NCBI GenBank assembly: GCA_001874265.1
Contig: MPDD01000002.1
Span: 62,001-126,000 of the forward strand
Origin: Bacteroidetes bacterium MedPE-SWsnd-G1
Lineage (GTDB): Bacteria; Bacteroidota; Bacteroidia; Flavobacteriales; Flavobacteriaceae
Reading direction: 5' to 3'
DNA: 64,000 nucleotides
Below, piece after piece: positions 18,727-27,394 of the stretch. The notes beneath the pieces are model-generated. The model saw only the letters and a list, made by a program, of their open reading frames with translations. It made no database searches and was not told the DNA's origin. Positions within the stretch are counted from its first letter, which is position 1, and each line of letters begins with the position of its first letter. The translations under genes and the position numbers were made by a program.

Positions 18727-20277
18727 TTAATTAGTCATTAATTCTTTCATTTTTTCCAACTGGGTTTCTTCAGGTATTAATTGTCCGTCATGATAAAACA
18801 TTACCAGTTCTAACGGTAAACTATTCCAAGCTAATTTAGCAACATTGTCTGGACTGATATTATGCCTTCCTAAAGTTTTTTCCGTTGGCCAATCAATTGA
18901 AGGAAAAGACACGTAAGCCAATTCGGAACATACTATTTTATCAGTAGTATTTACATCAAAATTAAAATCATATTTTTTACCTACTTGTCTAAAGGCCATT
19001 AATAAGGCTTCTTTTGTTAGTTCTTCACCTTCATTCTCATTAAATATTGGTCTTAATATGACAAAATCGTCAATATTCATAAACTCTTCTAAAGTACTTA
19101 ATTGCACTCCTGATCTTAATGCTTCAATAATTTGATGTTCATTTTTTGACTTCGAATCACTCGAATTACTCAATTTATCTTTATACTTCTTTACATAAGG
19201 GTTGTTCCAAAGATCCAATTCTATTAACTCTGACTTGGTTCCAGTCCAAATAGCAACATGCCCAAAATGACCTGGTATTAATTTATCTGTTAACCTAAAA
19301 GGTGTTTTTTCCAATAAAATATCTAATGGTTTTAAATTTTCAATAATATGATTTTTGACACTATCATTCTTATATAATTTTCCCTTTCTAGATTCAAAAA
19401 GCCCCATTGTATTTCCGAATAATCCACTGACCATATCAAATCCATCATCAGAAGATTTTGATATTAAATCTTGGGCAATTCTTTCAAACGCAATGAATTT
19501 TTTAGAAGCAATTTCTGTAGCCCTAAACTTCTTTACATAATTATATGATGGACTAGATGCTATCAATTGATTCAAATAAGCAAAATCCGCCTCAGTTTCA
19601 CCGAGAAAATCTAATGTATCCAAAGAACTCTCATAATATTCAATTACTCTTCTAATTCTATGTCTCGATTCTATAGAGTTTGCATTTAAGGTCATTTCAT
19701 TTAGCAAGTTGGCTACTAACCCAAACCCTGCATCTGGGTCATTTATTAGTTTGCGTATTCTAGCATCTTGTTCAAATAAAACCACACCTATTAAGTAGTT
19801 GTCATATAAGGTTAGTGCTGCACTAAGAGAAACCAAAAGACCTTTTAGTTTCAATTCTTCATCTATTCCGTATTTCTCTAATGTTTTATCGGAAACTTCC
19901 AACCCACATTCGTAAGAATTTGCTATTTCTAACAATTCTTCTCTTATACTTAAATAATCTTCGGTTCCTTGCTTTAAAATAAGTAAGTCTCTACTCGGAA
20001 TAGGAGCATCTTTATCTACGCGTAATCGGTTCGAGACTTCTAACATCTGCATTCTTGCAACCAAACTGTATTCAACTAAATATTGCAATCTTGATAAATC
20101 TGCTTCAGCTATTTCTTCAGGTGTAATTCCAGATTCTATTTTATTGGCAAGTAATTGAAAACAGGTTGATTCTCTATTAGAATCATTGATAGAAATTTTC
20201 ACATACATATATCCTGTGAAAATTAAAATTGATATAGCCCCAACTATCCCAATTTTTTTGAGGGTATTTTTTTTCAT
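18727..20277 (-). CDS. YiiX-like permuted NlpC/P60 cysteine hydrolase
   Basis: A 516-residue protein with one N-terminal membrane segment or signal anchor (~10-27), a long helical region of unknown family (~35-300) and a C-terminal YiiX/YebB-like papain-fold domain. The C-terminal domain shows the conserved His motif 'PGHFGHVAIWTG' (His337/His340) and, permuted downstream, the Cys motif 'IVCSELAYVSF' (Cys450). Such enzymes are predicted amidases acting on peptides, lipids or cell-wall material. The start is the first Met, followed by a lysine-rich n-region. It lies 57 bp downstream of the outer membrane protein gene on the same strand. Confidence 0.75.
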   Translation of the reverse strand: MKKNTLKKIGIVGAISILIFTGYMYVKISINDSNRESTCFQLLANKIESGITPEEIAEADLSRLQYLVEYSLVARMQMLEVSNRLRVDKDAPIPSRDLLILKQGTEDYLSIREELLEIANSYECGLEVSDKTLEKYGIDEELKLKGLLVSLSAALTLYDNYLIGVVLFEQDARIRKLINDPDAGFGLVANLLNEMTLNANSIESRHRIRRVIEYYESSLDTLDFLGETEADFAYLNQLIASSPSYNYVKKFRATEIASKKFIAFERIAQDLISKSSDDGFDMVSGLFGNTMGLFESRKGKLYKNDSVKNHIIENLKPLDILLEKTPFRLTDKLIPGHFGHVAIWTGTKSELIELDLWNNPYVKKYKDKLSNSSDSKSKNEHQIIEALRSGVQLSTLEEFMNIDDFVILRPIFNENEGEELTKEALLMAFRQVGKKYDFNFDVNTTDKIVCSELAYVSFPSIDWPTEKTLGRHNISPDNVAKLAWNSLPLELVMFYHDGQLIPEETQLEKMKELMTN

Positions 20278-20334
20278 TAAAAACGTTTGTCAGTTGATTG
20301 CAACCAATTTACGATAAAAGTTGATTAAAAAAAA

Positions 20335-21099
20335 TCACCAACTAAATCCAGCCCTAAGATTAGGACCAAAAGTGCTCATATCATACTTAAAATAGTCCGT
20401 ATCTGCACCATTTTCATAATCAATGTCAATATTTCTATACCCTAAACTTAGGTGAAATTTCTCTGAAAAATTATAGCCTACATAAGTTTGAATTTGCCAA
20501 GTAAAATCAGACCCTATTCCAAAACCTCCTAAGTCTCCCCGCAACTGATAAAACCATTGTTCATTAAAAGACCCATTAGATCTTAAAATAACGACAGGAT
20601 CAAACCAGGTTTCAGTTAACCCTCCTGTTATTTGACCAATTGCACCAACTTTTAGTTGTAGTTCCATGTCTTCTTTTAAACTTATCATTCTAACTCCAAC
20701 TCCAACTTCTAACCAATCCGTTACTCTCTTTAAACCAGCAACTTCAAACAACAATTCTTTCAATACAAGCTCACCACTTTCCACAAGCAATCCTTCTTCT
20801 ACGCCCATGGCCAAATGCATATAGAGAAAATCAGAACTTAACGTCCAATCATTCTTCGTAGTTTCAAAATACAACATCCCACCAAATTTCAACTGTCCAA
20901 AAATATCTCCTGGATTGGCATCAACTTCCACGGCTGGTAATCTTTTAATTTGATTTACTCCGCTCATATTGGGAAACATTAAATAAGGCTCAACTAAAAA
21001 TGTTCTTTGATTGTCATCAGAATCCAAATTGGTCTTAATATCTTGCGCGTTGCTTAATAAGCAACATAAAAGAACGCTAAAGAATAGAATTTTTTTCAT
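20335..21099 (-). CDS. Outer membrane beta-barrel-like protein
   Basis: A 254-residue protein. Residues 1-18 form a cleavable signal peptide ('LLSNAQ'). The rest is made of alternating amphipathic strands, including 'FHLSLGYRNIDIDYENG' and a C-terminus ending in 'NLRAGFSW', which fits the aromatic-terminal strand of a small outer membrane barrel. No specific family was recognised with confidence. It is probably the first gene of a two-gene unit with the YiiX-like hydrolase. Confidence 0.6.
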   Translation of the reverse strand: MKKILFFSVLLCCLLSNAQDIKTNLDSDDNQRTFLVEPYLMFPNMSGVNQIKRLPAVEVDANPGDIFGQLKFGGMLYFETTKNDWTLSSDFLYMHLAMGVEEGLLVESGELVLKELLFEVAGLKRVTDWLEVGVGVRMISLKEDMELQLKVGAIGQITGGLTETWFDPVVILRSNGSFNEQWFYQLRGDLGGFGIGSDFTWQIQTYVGYNFSEKFHLSLGYRNIDIDYENGADTDYFKYDMSTFGPNLRAGFSW

Positions 21100-21145
21100 G
21101 GCATTAATTTTACTTTAAAATTAATGAATTCTCATGTAGCATCCA

Positions 21146-21186
21146 CAAGAATTTCTTTGAAAATTAAACTTTCCATGAAATTCTTG
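21146..21186. repeat. 10-bp perfect inverted repeat downstream of tRNA-Pro
   Basis: CAAGAATTTC (21146-21155) and GAAATTCTTG (21177-21186) are perfectly complementary with a 21-base spacer. It lies upstream of the outer membrane protein gene and beside the partial tRNA copy. No T-run marks it as a terminator. Confidence 0.5.
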
Positions 21187-21192
21187 AGATAA

Positions 21193-21217
21193 TATTCAGT
21201 CGGGATGACAGGATTTG
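21193..21217 (-). repeat. Displaced copy of the tRNA-Pro 3' end (att-like direct repeat)
   Basis: This 25-bp segment matches 21300-21324 at 24 of 25 positions, in the same orientation, 107 bp away. On the minus strand it covers the end of the T loop, the T stem 3' strand, the acceptor 3' strand, the discriminator base and 7 bases of 3' flank. It carries the base that pairs correctly with the tRNA-Pro acceptor 5' strand, whereas the tRNA itself has the mismatch. Confidence 0.7.
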
Positions 21218-21246
21218 TAGAATCCTCAAAACCCTCATTGCAAATG

Positions 21247-21299
21247 CACATCCCAAAATTTATTACAAAAATAAACTTTCGACTTAATTTTGGGATGTG
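21247..21299. repeat. 14-bp perfect inverted repeat between the two tRNA 3'-end copies
   Basis: CACATCCCAAAATT (21247-21260) and AATTTTGGGATGTG (21286-21299) are perfectly complementary around a 25-base AT-rich spacer. It abuts the 3' flank of tRNA-Pro, so it is transcribed with that gene if transcription reads through. No T-run follows on either strand. Confidence 0.6.
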
Positions 21300-21306
21300 T
21301 ATTCAG

Positions 21307-21380
21307 TCGGGAAGACAGGATTTGAACCTGCGCCCTCTCGGCCCCCAGCCGAGCGCGCTACCGAGCTGCGCTACATCCCG
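21307..21380 (-). tRNA. tRNA-Pro (anticodon GGG)
   Basis: A 74-base cloverleaf on the minus strand: acceptor CGGGATG, D stem GCGC/GCGC, anticodon stem CTCGG/CCGAG with loop CTGGGGG (anticodon GGG after U33), and T arm GCAGG-TTCAAAT-CCTGT. The 3' acceptor strand is CTTCCCG followed by A73, leaving a T-T mismatch at the 6-67 pair. CCA is not encoded. The open frame that crosses it on the plus strand is a spurious tRNA-antisense frame. Confidence 0.93.
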
Positions 21381-21409
21381 AATTGAAGGATGTAAAAATA
21401 AACAACTTA

Positions 21410-21562
21410 TTAATGCTGACGAACTTTTGAATATTTATTTGAACCAGTGTTAGGCGGTAACACATTTTTATTCTTAGATGTTTCCGAACTAGAAGCGGCT
21501 GAACTCGAAGTACCGCAAGAAACGAATAGAAAAACCAAACAAACTAAAATAACTCTAATCAT
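21410..21562 (-). CDS. Small lipoprotein (50 residues)
   Basis: A short ORF beginning with ATG (minus strand) at 21562 and ending in TAA at 21410. It encodes a hydrophobic signal of 15 residues ending in a lipobox ('FLFVSC', Cys16), then a serine/threonine-rich linker and a short polar tail ('NTGSNKYSKVRQH'). The clean lipoprotein signal supports it as a real gene despite its size. It lies between tRNA-Pro and tRNA-Asn, ~30 bp upstream of tRNA-Pro on the same strand. No family was recognised. Confidence 0.6.
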   Translation of the reverse strand: MIRVILVCLVFLFVSCGTSSSAASSSETSKNKNVLPPNTGSNKYSKVRQH

Positions 21563-21678
21563 AATGAAAATATTATATTCTCTAAATTACATGTGCAATT
21601 TCTACAAATACATAATTTAAGCCTATAAAATTATGCCTATTTTATGAATAAATGAATTTTATCAAAAAATAAATCCAC

Positions 21679-21709
21679 AAAAAAAGCCTCTACATTTCTG
21701 TAAAGGCTT
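21679..21709 (-). terminator. Terminator downstream of tRNA-Asn
   Basis: Minus-strand hairpin AAGCCTTTACA/TGTAGAGGCTT with one mismatch and a 4-base loop, followed by a run of T. It lies 12 bp beyond the 3' end of tRNA-Asn. Confidence 0.7.
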
Positions 21710-21720
21710 GTCATTTTTTG

Positions 21721-21794
21721 CTCCCCCTCTTGGGCTCGAACCAAGGACCCTCTGATTAACAGTCAGATGCTCTAACCAACTGAGCTAAGGAGGA
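21721..21794 (-). tRNA. tRNA-Asn (anticodon GTT)
   Basis: A 74-base cloverleaf on the minus strand: acceptor TCCTCCT paired with AGGGGGA (one G-U), anticodon stem TCTGA/TCAGA with loop CTGTTAA (anticodon GTT), T arm with GGTTCGAGCC, and discriminator G. CCA is not encoded. Confidence 0.95.
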
Positions 21795-21976
21795 ATGTAC
21801 CGATTTTTAATTTCGGTGTGCAAATATATATCTTTTTATACTTCTGCCAAACAATTTTTAAAAAATTATTACTTCCATTTATTCGAAAATTTAAATGAAA
21901 AAGAAATGATTGCTAAATCTTAAAAAGATCCGTTAAATATCAACAGAATTAATGGTGGTTTTACGAAATCGTTGTA

Positions 21977-22003
21977 TTTTTGACCCTGTTTTAATTAAAA
22001 CAT
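21977..22003 (+). promoter_or_regulatory. -7 box and adjacent palindrome upstream of sucA
   Basis: TAttTTTG at 21977-21984 matches the -7 consensus and lies 45 bp before the sucA ATG. A perfect 14-bp palindrome GTTTTAATTAAAAC (21990-22003) covers the predicted transcription start. It could be an operator, but AT-rich palindromes of this length can also arise by chance. Confidence 0.4.
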
Positions 22004-22021
22004 TTTTGTACGAAAAAAATT

Positions 22022-24760
22022 ATGGATAAATTTTCGTTTTTAAACGCCGTACACTCAGAGTTTATTTCTGATTTATACGACCAATACTTGGTGAATCCAG
22101 ACGCGGTTGAACCAAGTTGGAAAAGTTTTTTCCAAGGATATGATTTGGCCAATGAGAACTACTCAATTAATGGCGAAGAAATAGCAGTTGAAGTTCCGGA
22201 ACAAGTTAGCAAAGAATTTAGAGTTTTAGATTTGATTAATGGGTATAGAACTCGTGGTCATTTATTTACCAAAACCAACCCTGTTAGAAACAGAAGAGAA
22301 TACTCACCTTCATTAGATCTTGAAAATTTTGGACTATCGAATGCTGATTTAGATTCTAATTTTGATGCAGGAGAAGTTTTAGGATTAGGAACCACTTCAT
22401 TAAAGAATATTGTTTTACACTTAGAGCAAATTTATTGTGATTCTATTGGTGTCGAATATATGTATATCAGAAATCCGGAAGTGATTAAATGGTGGCAGTC
22501 TAAATTAAATTTTAACGACAATCATCCTCGATTTTCTGTAGAAGCAAAAAAATACATTCTTTCTAAATTAAACCACGCTGTCACTTTTGAGAGTTTTTTA
22601 CAAACAAAATATGTTGGTCAAAAACGTTTCTCATTAGAAGGTGGAGAATCCTTAATTCCGGCAATTAGTGTTGCTTTGTATAATGCTGTAGAAGATTACG
22701 GTGTTAAAGAAGCAGTTATTGGTATGGCGCATAGAGGTAGATTAAGCACCTTGGTTAATGTGTTTAGAAAACCAATGAACGAGTTGTTTAGTGAGTTTGA
22801 AGGAAAAGATTTTGAAGATGCCAATATTGACGGTGATGTGAAATACCACTTAGGTCTTACGCTAGACAAAACTTATCAAAACGGAAAAACCATCAAAATG
22901 AATTTGGTACCCAATCCGTCGCATTTAGAAACCGTTGCTTCTGTAGCTGAAGGAATTACACGGGCTAAAATTGATAAGGATTACAAAGGCGATGATTCAA
23001 AAATATTACCAATTATAGTACATGGTGATGCAGCGGTTGCTGGGCAAGGAATTGCTTACGAGGTTGCGCAAATGAGCCAATTAAATGGTTATAAAACTGG
23101 TGGTACTATTCATATTGTTGTAAATAATCAAATCGGATTTACAACCAATTATTTAGATGCTAGATCGAGCACCTATTGTACAGATGTGGCAAAAGTTGTA
23201 TTGTCGCCAGTATTACACGTAAATGCTGATGATGCGGAAGCGGTTGTTCATGCTATTGAACTAGCGCTAGATTATAGAATGAAATTTAAAAAGGATGTTT
23301 ATATAGATTTATTAGGCTACCGTAAATATGGTCATAACGAAGGAGATGAACCAAGATTTACACAACCTAAATTGTATAAAGCAATTTCGAAACATAGCAA
23401 TCCTTTAAAAATATATACCGATAAATTAATTGCTGAGAATACAATCGATACCGATTATGGTAAAAAGATTGTGGCAGATTTTAAAGCAATGATGGAAACG
23501 GAATTTACGAAAGCGAAAGAGTCTGACTCTTCAAAGGTTCGTGAATTTATGGAAGAACGTTGGTCCGATTTTAATAGACAGCGTTTAGATGGCATGTTAA
23601 GCCCTATTGAGACTGCATACCCAAAAGAAAACTTAGAAAATATTGCCAAAGTAGTTTCTACAGTTCCAGAAGGTGTAAAGTTTGTGCGTAAAGCAGAACG
23701 AATTTTAGGAGGTAGAGCAAAAATGGTTTTTGAAACAGACTCCTTAGATTGGGGAATGGCAGAAACTATGGCATATGGAAGTTTATTAGAAGAGGGCTTT
23801 GATATTCGTATTTCTGGACAAGATGTAGAACGTGGAACTTTTAGTCACCGTCATGCTATTTTACGAGATGAAATTTCTGAAGAGCGGATCAACTTGTTAA
23901 ACACAAACAAAGACAATAATGGAGAGATGTATATTTACAACTCTTTACTATCTGAATATGGCGTATTAGGCTTTGATTATGGTTATGCTATGGCCAATCC
24001 AAATACTTTAACAATTTGGGAAGCTCAGTTTGGTGATTTTAGTAATGGAGCACAAATTATTTTTGACCAGTACCTTTCTGCTGCAGAAGATAAATGGAAA
24101 ATGCAAAACGGAATTGTTGTCTTATTGCCTCATGGGTACGAAAGTCAAGGATCTGAGCACTCATCCGCACGTATGGAACGTTACTTACAATTGTGCGCTA
24201 AAGACAATATGATAGTTGCAGATTGTACAACGCCTGCAAACTTCTTCCACTTGTTACGTCGTCAAATGAAACGTGACTTTAGAAAACCATTAATAGTCTT
24301 AACACCTAAGAGTTTATTGCGTCATCCAAAAGCCGTTTCTTCTATAAGTGAGTTGGCTGGCGGTCAATTCCAAGAAGTCATTGATGATACAATAAATCCA
24401 GAAAAAGTAACTAAAATGGTCTTCTGTACTGGTAAATTCTATTATGATTTATTAGCAGAAAGAGAGAAATTAGAAAACGAAAATGTTGCTCTTGTTAGAA
24501 TTGAGCAATTATTCCCTTTACATCACGATAAGATACAAAAAATAATGGATCGTTATCCGAATGTAAAAACATATACTTGGGCACAAGAAGAGCCTAAAAA
24601 TATGGGAGCATGGACCTACATGTTACAGCGATTTGAATTGGCGCCACTAAAAGTGGCTGCTAGAGATTTTGCTGCAGCACCAGCACCAGGAAATGGCGCA
24701 AGAGATAAAAGAAGACAACAACGAGTTATTGATAGTGTTTTTGACACTACTGAAAAATAA
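22022..24760 (+). CDS. sucA: 2-oxoglutarate dehydrogenase E1 component
   Basis: A 912-residue thiamine-diphosphate enzyme that decarboxylates 2-oxoglutarate in the TCA cycle and passes the succinyl group to the lipoyl arm of E2. The N-terminal E1o motif 'SFLNAVHSEFISDLYDQYL' is followed by the catalytic core with 'VIGMAHRGRLSTLVNVF', 'HGDAAVAGQGIAYEVAQMSQ', 'GQDVERGTFSHRHA' and the C-terminal 'TYTWAQEEPKNMGAW'. Length is close to that of the E. coli protein (933). sucB follows 28 bp downstream, forming the usual sucAB operon. The E3 gene is not in the window. Confidence 0.97.
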   Translation: MDKFSFLNAVHSEFISDLYDQYLVNPDAVEPSWKSFFQGYDLANENYSINGEEIAVEVPEQVSKEFRVLDLINGYRTRGHLFTKTNPVRNRREYSPSLDLENFGLSNADLDSNFDAGEVLGLGTTSLKNIVLHLEQIYCDSIGVEYMYIRNPEVIKWWQSKLNFNDNHPRFSVEAKKYILSKLNHAVTFESFLQTKYVGQKRFSLEGGESLIPAISVALYNAVEDYGVKEAVIGMAHRGRLSTLVNVFRKPMNELFSEFEGKDFEDANIDGDVKYHLGLTLDKTYQNGKTIKMNLVPNPSHLETVASVAEGITRAKIDKDYKGDDSKILPIIVHGDAAVAGQGIAYEVAQMSQLNGYKTGGTIHIVVNNQIGFTTNYLDARSSTYCTDVAKVVLSPVLHVNADDAEAVVHAIELALDYRMKFKKDVYIDLLGYRKYGHNEGDEPRFTQPKLYKAISKHSNPLKIYTDKLIAENTIDTDYGKKIVADFKAMMETEFTKAKESDSSKVREFMEERWSDFNRQRLDGMLSPIETAYPKENLENIAKVVSTVPEGVKFVRKAERILGGRAKMVFETDSLDWGMAETMAYGSLLEEGFDIRISGQDVERGTFSHRHAILRDEISEERINLLNTNKDNNGEMYIYNSLLSEYGVLGFDYGYAMANPNTLTIWEAQFGDFSNGAQIIFDQYLSAAEDKWKMQNGIVVLLPHGYESQGSEHSSARMERYLQLCAKDNMIVADCTTPANFFHLLRRQMKRDFRKPLIVLTPKSLLRHPKAVSSISELAGGQFQEVIDDTINPEKVTKMVFCTGKFYYDLLAEREKLENENVALVRIEQLFPLHHDKIQKIMDRYPNVKTYTWAQEEPKNMGAWTYMLQRFELAPLKVAARDFAAAPAPGNGARDKRRQQRVIDSVFDTTEK

Positions 24761-24788
24761 AAAATTCAAAACGTAAAATTATAGTACG

Positions 24789-25997
24789 ATGATTTTAGAA
24801 ATGAAAGTCCCATCTCCGGGAGAATCGATTACAGAAGTAGAAATTGCAACTTGGTTGGTTGAAGATGGAGACTATGTAGAGAAAGATCAGGCTATTGCTG
24901 AAGTAGATTCAGACAAAGCAACTTTAGAATTACCTGCTGAAGAAAGTGGAATTATTACGCTTAAGGCTGAAGAAGGCGATGCTGTAGCTGTTGGAGCCGT
25001 AGTTTGCTTAATTGATATGGACGCTAAAAAACCGGAAGGTTCTGAAGCACCTAAAAAGGAAGAAGTAAAAGAGGAGGTTGCCGCACCAAAAACGGAAGCA
25101 CCTAAATCTGATACTTATGCTACTGGCAGTGCATCACCGGCCGCAAAAAAGATTTTGGCTGAAAAAGGAATCGCTGCATCTGAAGTTAAAGGAACTGGAA
25201 AGGATGGACGTGTAACTAAGGATGATGCTATTAAAGCGGTGCCGTCTATGGGAACAGCTCCTGCACATGGAAATAGAAATAGTGATCGAAAAAAATTATC
25301 AATGTTGCGTAGAAAAGTTGCTCAGCGTTTGGTTTCTGTAAAGAACGAAACAGCAATGCTAACTACCTTCAACGAAGTAAACATGCAGCCTATTTTTGAT
25401 TTAAGAAGCGAGTACAAAGAAGCCTTTAAAGCAAAACATGGTGTTGGTTTAGGTTTTATGAGTTTCTTTACATTGGCGGTTGTTAGAGCTTTGAAAATGT
25501 ATCCAGATGTGAATTCTATGATTGACGGAGATTTTAAAATCTCACACGATTTTCAAGATATTTCAATTGCAGTTTCAGGCCCTAAAGGATTGATGGTTCC
25601 TGTAATAAGAAATGCTGAAAACTTATCTTTTAGAGGTGTAGAAAGTGAAGTAAAACGATTGGCTATAAAAGCTAGAGACGGAAAAATAACCGTTGATGAA
25701 ATGACTGGCGGAACATTTACCATTACTAATGGTGGTGTTTTTGGTTCTATGTTGTCTACGCCTATTATCAACCCGCCGCAAAGTGGAATTTTAGGAATGC
25801 ACAATATTGTAAACAGACCAATGGCTGTTAATGGAGAAGTGGTTATTCAACCTATTATGTATGTAGCTTTATCTTATGACCATAGAATTATTGACGGACG
25901 TGAATCTGTTGGTTTCTTAGTAGCGGTTAAAGAAGCCTTAGAAAATCCTGTTGAATTATTGATGAATAATGATATTAAAACTGCATTAGAAATGTAG
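24789..25997 (+). CDS. sucB: Dihydrolipoyllysine-residue succinyltransferase (2-oxoglutarate dehydrogenase E2)
   Basis: A 402-residue core protein of the 2-oxoglutarate dehydrogenase complex. Residues 1-75 form the lipoyl domain, with Lys43 in '[12 protein letters not shown]' as lipoylation site. A Pro/Ala/Lys/Glu-rich linker follows, then an E3-binding domain ('[13 protein letters not shown]', ~115-150) and the catalytic acyltransferase domain with '[10 protein letters not shown]' (His365, Asp369). It is co-transcribed with sucA. A strong bidirectional terminator follows at 26016-26048. Confidence 0.97.
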   Translation: MILEMKVPSPGESITEVEIATWLVEDGDYVEKDQAIAEVDSDKATLELPAEESGIITLKAEEGDAVAVGAVVCLIDMDAKKPEGSEAPKKEEVKEEVAAPKTEAPKSDTYATGSASPAAKKILAEKGIAASEVKGTGKDGRVTKDDAIKAVPSMGTAPAHGNRNSDRKKLSMLRRKVAQRLVSVKNETAMLTTFNEVNMQPIFDLRSEYKEAFKAKHGVGLGFMSFFTLAVVRALKMYPDVNSMIDGDFKISHDFQDISIAVSGPKGLMVPVIRNAENLSFRGVESEVKRLAIKARDGKITVDEMTGGTFTITNGGVFGSMLSTPIINPPQSGILGMHNIVNRPMAVNGEVVIQPIMYVALSYDHRIIDGRESVGFLVAVKEALENPVELLMNNDIKTALEM

Positions 25998-26015
25998 TTC
26001 TGATATTCAAAATAT

Positions 26016-26048
26016 AAAAAAGCCCGAACCAATAGTTCGGGCTTTTTT
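26016..26048. terminator. Bidirectional terminator between sucB and the PqqB-like gene
   Basis: A perfect 14-bp stem including flanking A and T runs (AAAAAAGCCCGAAC with GTTCGGGCTTTTTT) and a 5-base loop, lying between two converging genes. U-tails are present in both directions. Confidence 0.9.
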
Positions 26049-26066
26049 ATTCATCTGTTTTTTTGA

Positions 26067-26999
26067 TTAAGGGATTATTACTCCCCCTTGCTTTGCAATT
26101 TTAAACCCGTTTTTAGCTACAGTCCGCTCTGCTTCACTGTTATCAATTAATAAAGGATTGGTATGGTTAAAATGAATAAAGTGCACCTTTGCCTTATCTT
26201 CTTGTGATAAGTTTTCGAACAACTCCATACTCTCTTCAACAAATGGATGCGGAACCTCGCTCATGTCTCTATTAATCTCACCATTTTTATAAAACGTAGC
26301 ATCTAACAAAGCAACATCAACTTGCTTAATTAAATCTGTAATACTGTGCTCCCACTCTTGCCATTTATCAATATCTGGAACAAACAAAACTTGATTTTTA
26401 CCTGTATTTATTAGAAAACCGACAGTCTCTGAAAATTCATCTCTATGCGGTACCAGAATAGAAGTAACAGAAACACGTTCATTTAACCGAACTGTTTTCA
26501 TATTATTTATCGCATTCAAAGAGATATTGCCTAATGAAGTCAATTGACTCCAAGGGCCGTTAGTTTCCAAATAGTTTTTCATTCTAGGCATGGCAAAAAC
26601 ATTCATGTTTTTTGCACCCATCGCTTCTCTTCCCAAATACATCAATCCCGTATAATGCCCCATATGTGCATGGGTTAAAAAGACACCTTCCGGTAAATCC
26701 CCGTCACTATTCGTATGATCATTCAGTAATTTAACTTGTTCGGAAAAGTCTGGAGTAGCATCAAAAATCCATTCTTCTTTAGAAATTGGATCAACAATTG
26801 CAATTGAAGAAACCATTCGTCTATGTTCGGGATTTTCATACACCCGTTTACAACATTCTTTTTCACAATTTATTTGAGGATATCCTGCATCCTGCGCAAT
26901 TCCTAATACATAAACATAAGGGATATCTGAAACCACCACTTTCTCAGATTGAAATGACAGTATTAAAAAGGACGTAATAATTATAAAAAGTTGACGCAT
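26067..26999 (-). CDS. PqqB-like metallo-beta-lactamase-fold hydrolase, exported
   Basis: A 310-residue protein with an N-terminal signal sequence (~1-18). 'VLGIAQDAGYPQINC' and 'WIFDATPDF' match PqqB-type MBL-fold proteins, and 'THAHMGHYTGL' gives metal ligands His110, His112 and His115. A second metal site is visible in 'VALLDATFY' and 'FIHFNHTNP'. No PQQ biosynthesis genes are nearby, so a role in PQQ synthesis is not supported; it is probably a periplasmic or lipid-anchored hydrolase of unknown substrate. It starts 5 bp after the MerR-like gene, which indicates one operon with the M23 peptidase. Confidence 0.8.
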   Translation of the reverse strand: MRQLFIIITSFLILSFQSEKVVVSDIPYVYVLGIAQDAGYPQINCEKECCKRVYENPEHRRMVSSIAIVDPISKEEWIFDATPDFSEQVKLLNDHTNSDGDLPEGVFLTHAHMGHYTGLMYLGREAMGAKNMNVFAMPRMKNYLETNGPWSQLTSLGNISLNAINNMKTVRLNERVSVTSILVPHRDEFSETVGFLINTGKNQVLFVPDIDKWQEWEHSITDLIKQVDVALLDATFYKNGEINRDMSEVPHPFVEESMELFENLSQEDKAKVHFIHFNHTNPLLIDNSEAERTVAKNGFKIAKQGGVIIP

Positions 27000-27004
27000 C
27001 TATT

Positions 27005-27337
27005 TTAAGATAATTGATTTTTAATATTGATCAATTCTTGCTTAATGTTTTCTAAATGGGAAATAATCTCTTGCCTGTTTATTTCTCCTTCTGGATTTTG
27101 TTTCATTTTCTTTTTCGCTCCGTCTAAAGTAAATCCCTTCTCCTTAACCAAATGATAAATCAATTTCAGGTTTTTTAAATCTTCTTGTGTAAAAAGACGA
27201 TTCCCTTTAGCGTTTTTTTTGGGTTTCAAAATATCAAATTCCTTTTCCCAAAAACGTATCAATGAATTGTTTACCTCAAAGGCTTTAGCCACCTCTCCTA
27301 TTTTGTAGTATCTTTTTTCAGGTAAATCAATATGCAT
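27005..27337 (-). CDS. MerR-family transcriptional regulator (short form)
   Basis: A 110-residue protein. The N-terminal winged helix-turn-helix is clear ('YYKIGEVAKAFEVNNSLIRF', then 'RLFTQEDLKNLKLIYHLVKE'), followed by a short helix that would form the dimer coiled coil. There is no effector-binding domain and no cysteine, so it does not look like a metal sensor. It lies between an M23 peptidase gene (57 bp upstream) and the PqqB-like gene (5 bp downstream) on the same strand. Confidence 0.88.
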   Translation of the reverse strand: MHIDLPEKRYYKIGEVAKAFEVNNSLIRFWEKEFDILKPKKNAKGNRLFTQEDLKNLKLIYHLVKEKGFTLDGAKKKMKQNPEGEINRQEIISHLENIKQELINIKNQLS

Positions 27338-27394
27338 GTATATAGCGTTGTTTTTCTATTACGAAGATAGTTAAAAGATTCAATTTCCTATGAA

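Noticed and set aside
21205-21453. Open frame of 82 codons crossing tRNA-Pro on the plus strand
   Set aside because: Its middle is the antisense translation of a tRNA ('GRQDLNLRPLGPQPSALPSC'), a well-known spurious frame; the rest is non-coding repeat.
26067-26999. Assignment of the MBL-fold gene as pqqB of a PQQ pathway
   Set aside because: No pqqA, C, D or E genes are nearby and the protein has an export signal, unlike cytoplasmic PqqB; only fold similarity is supported.
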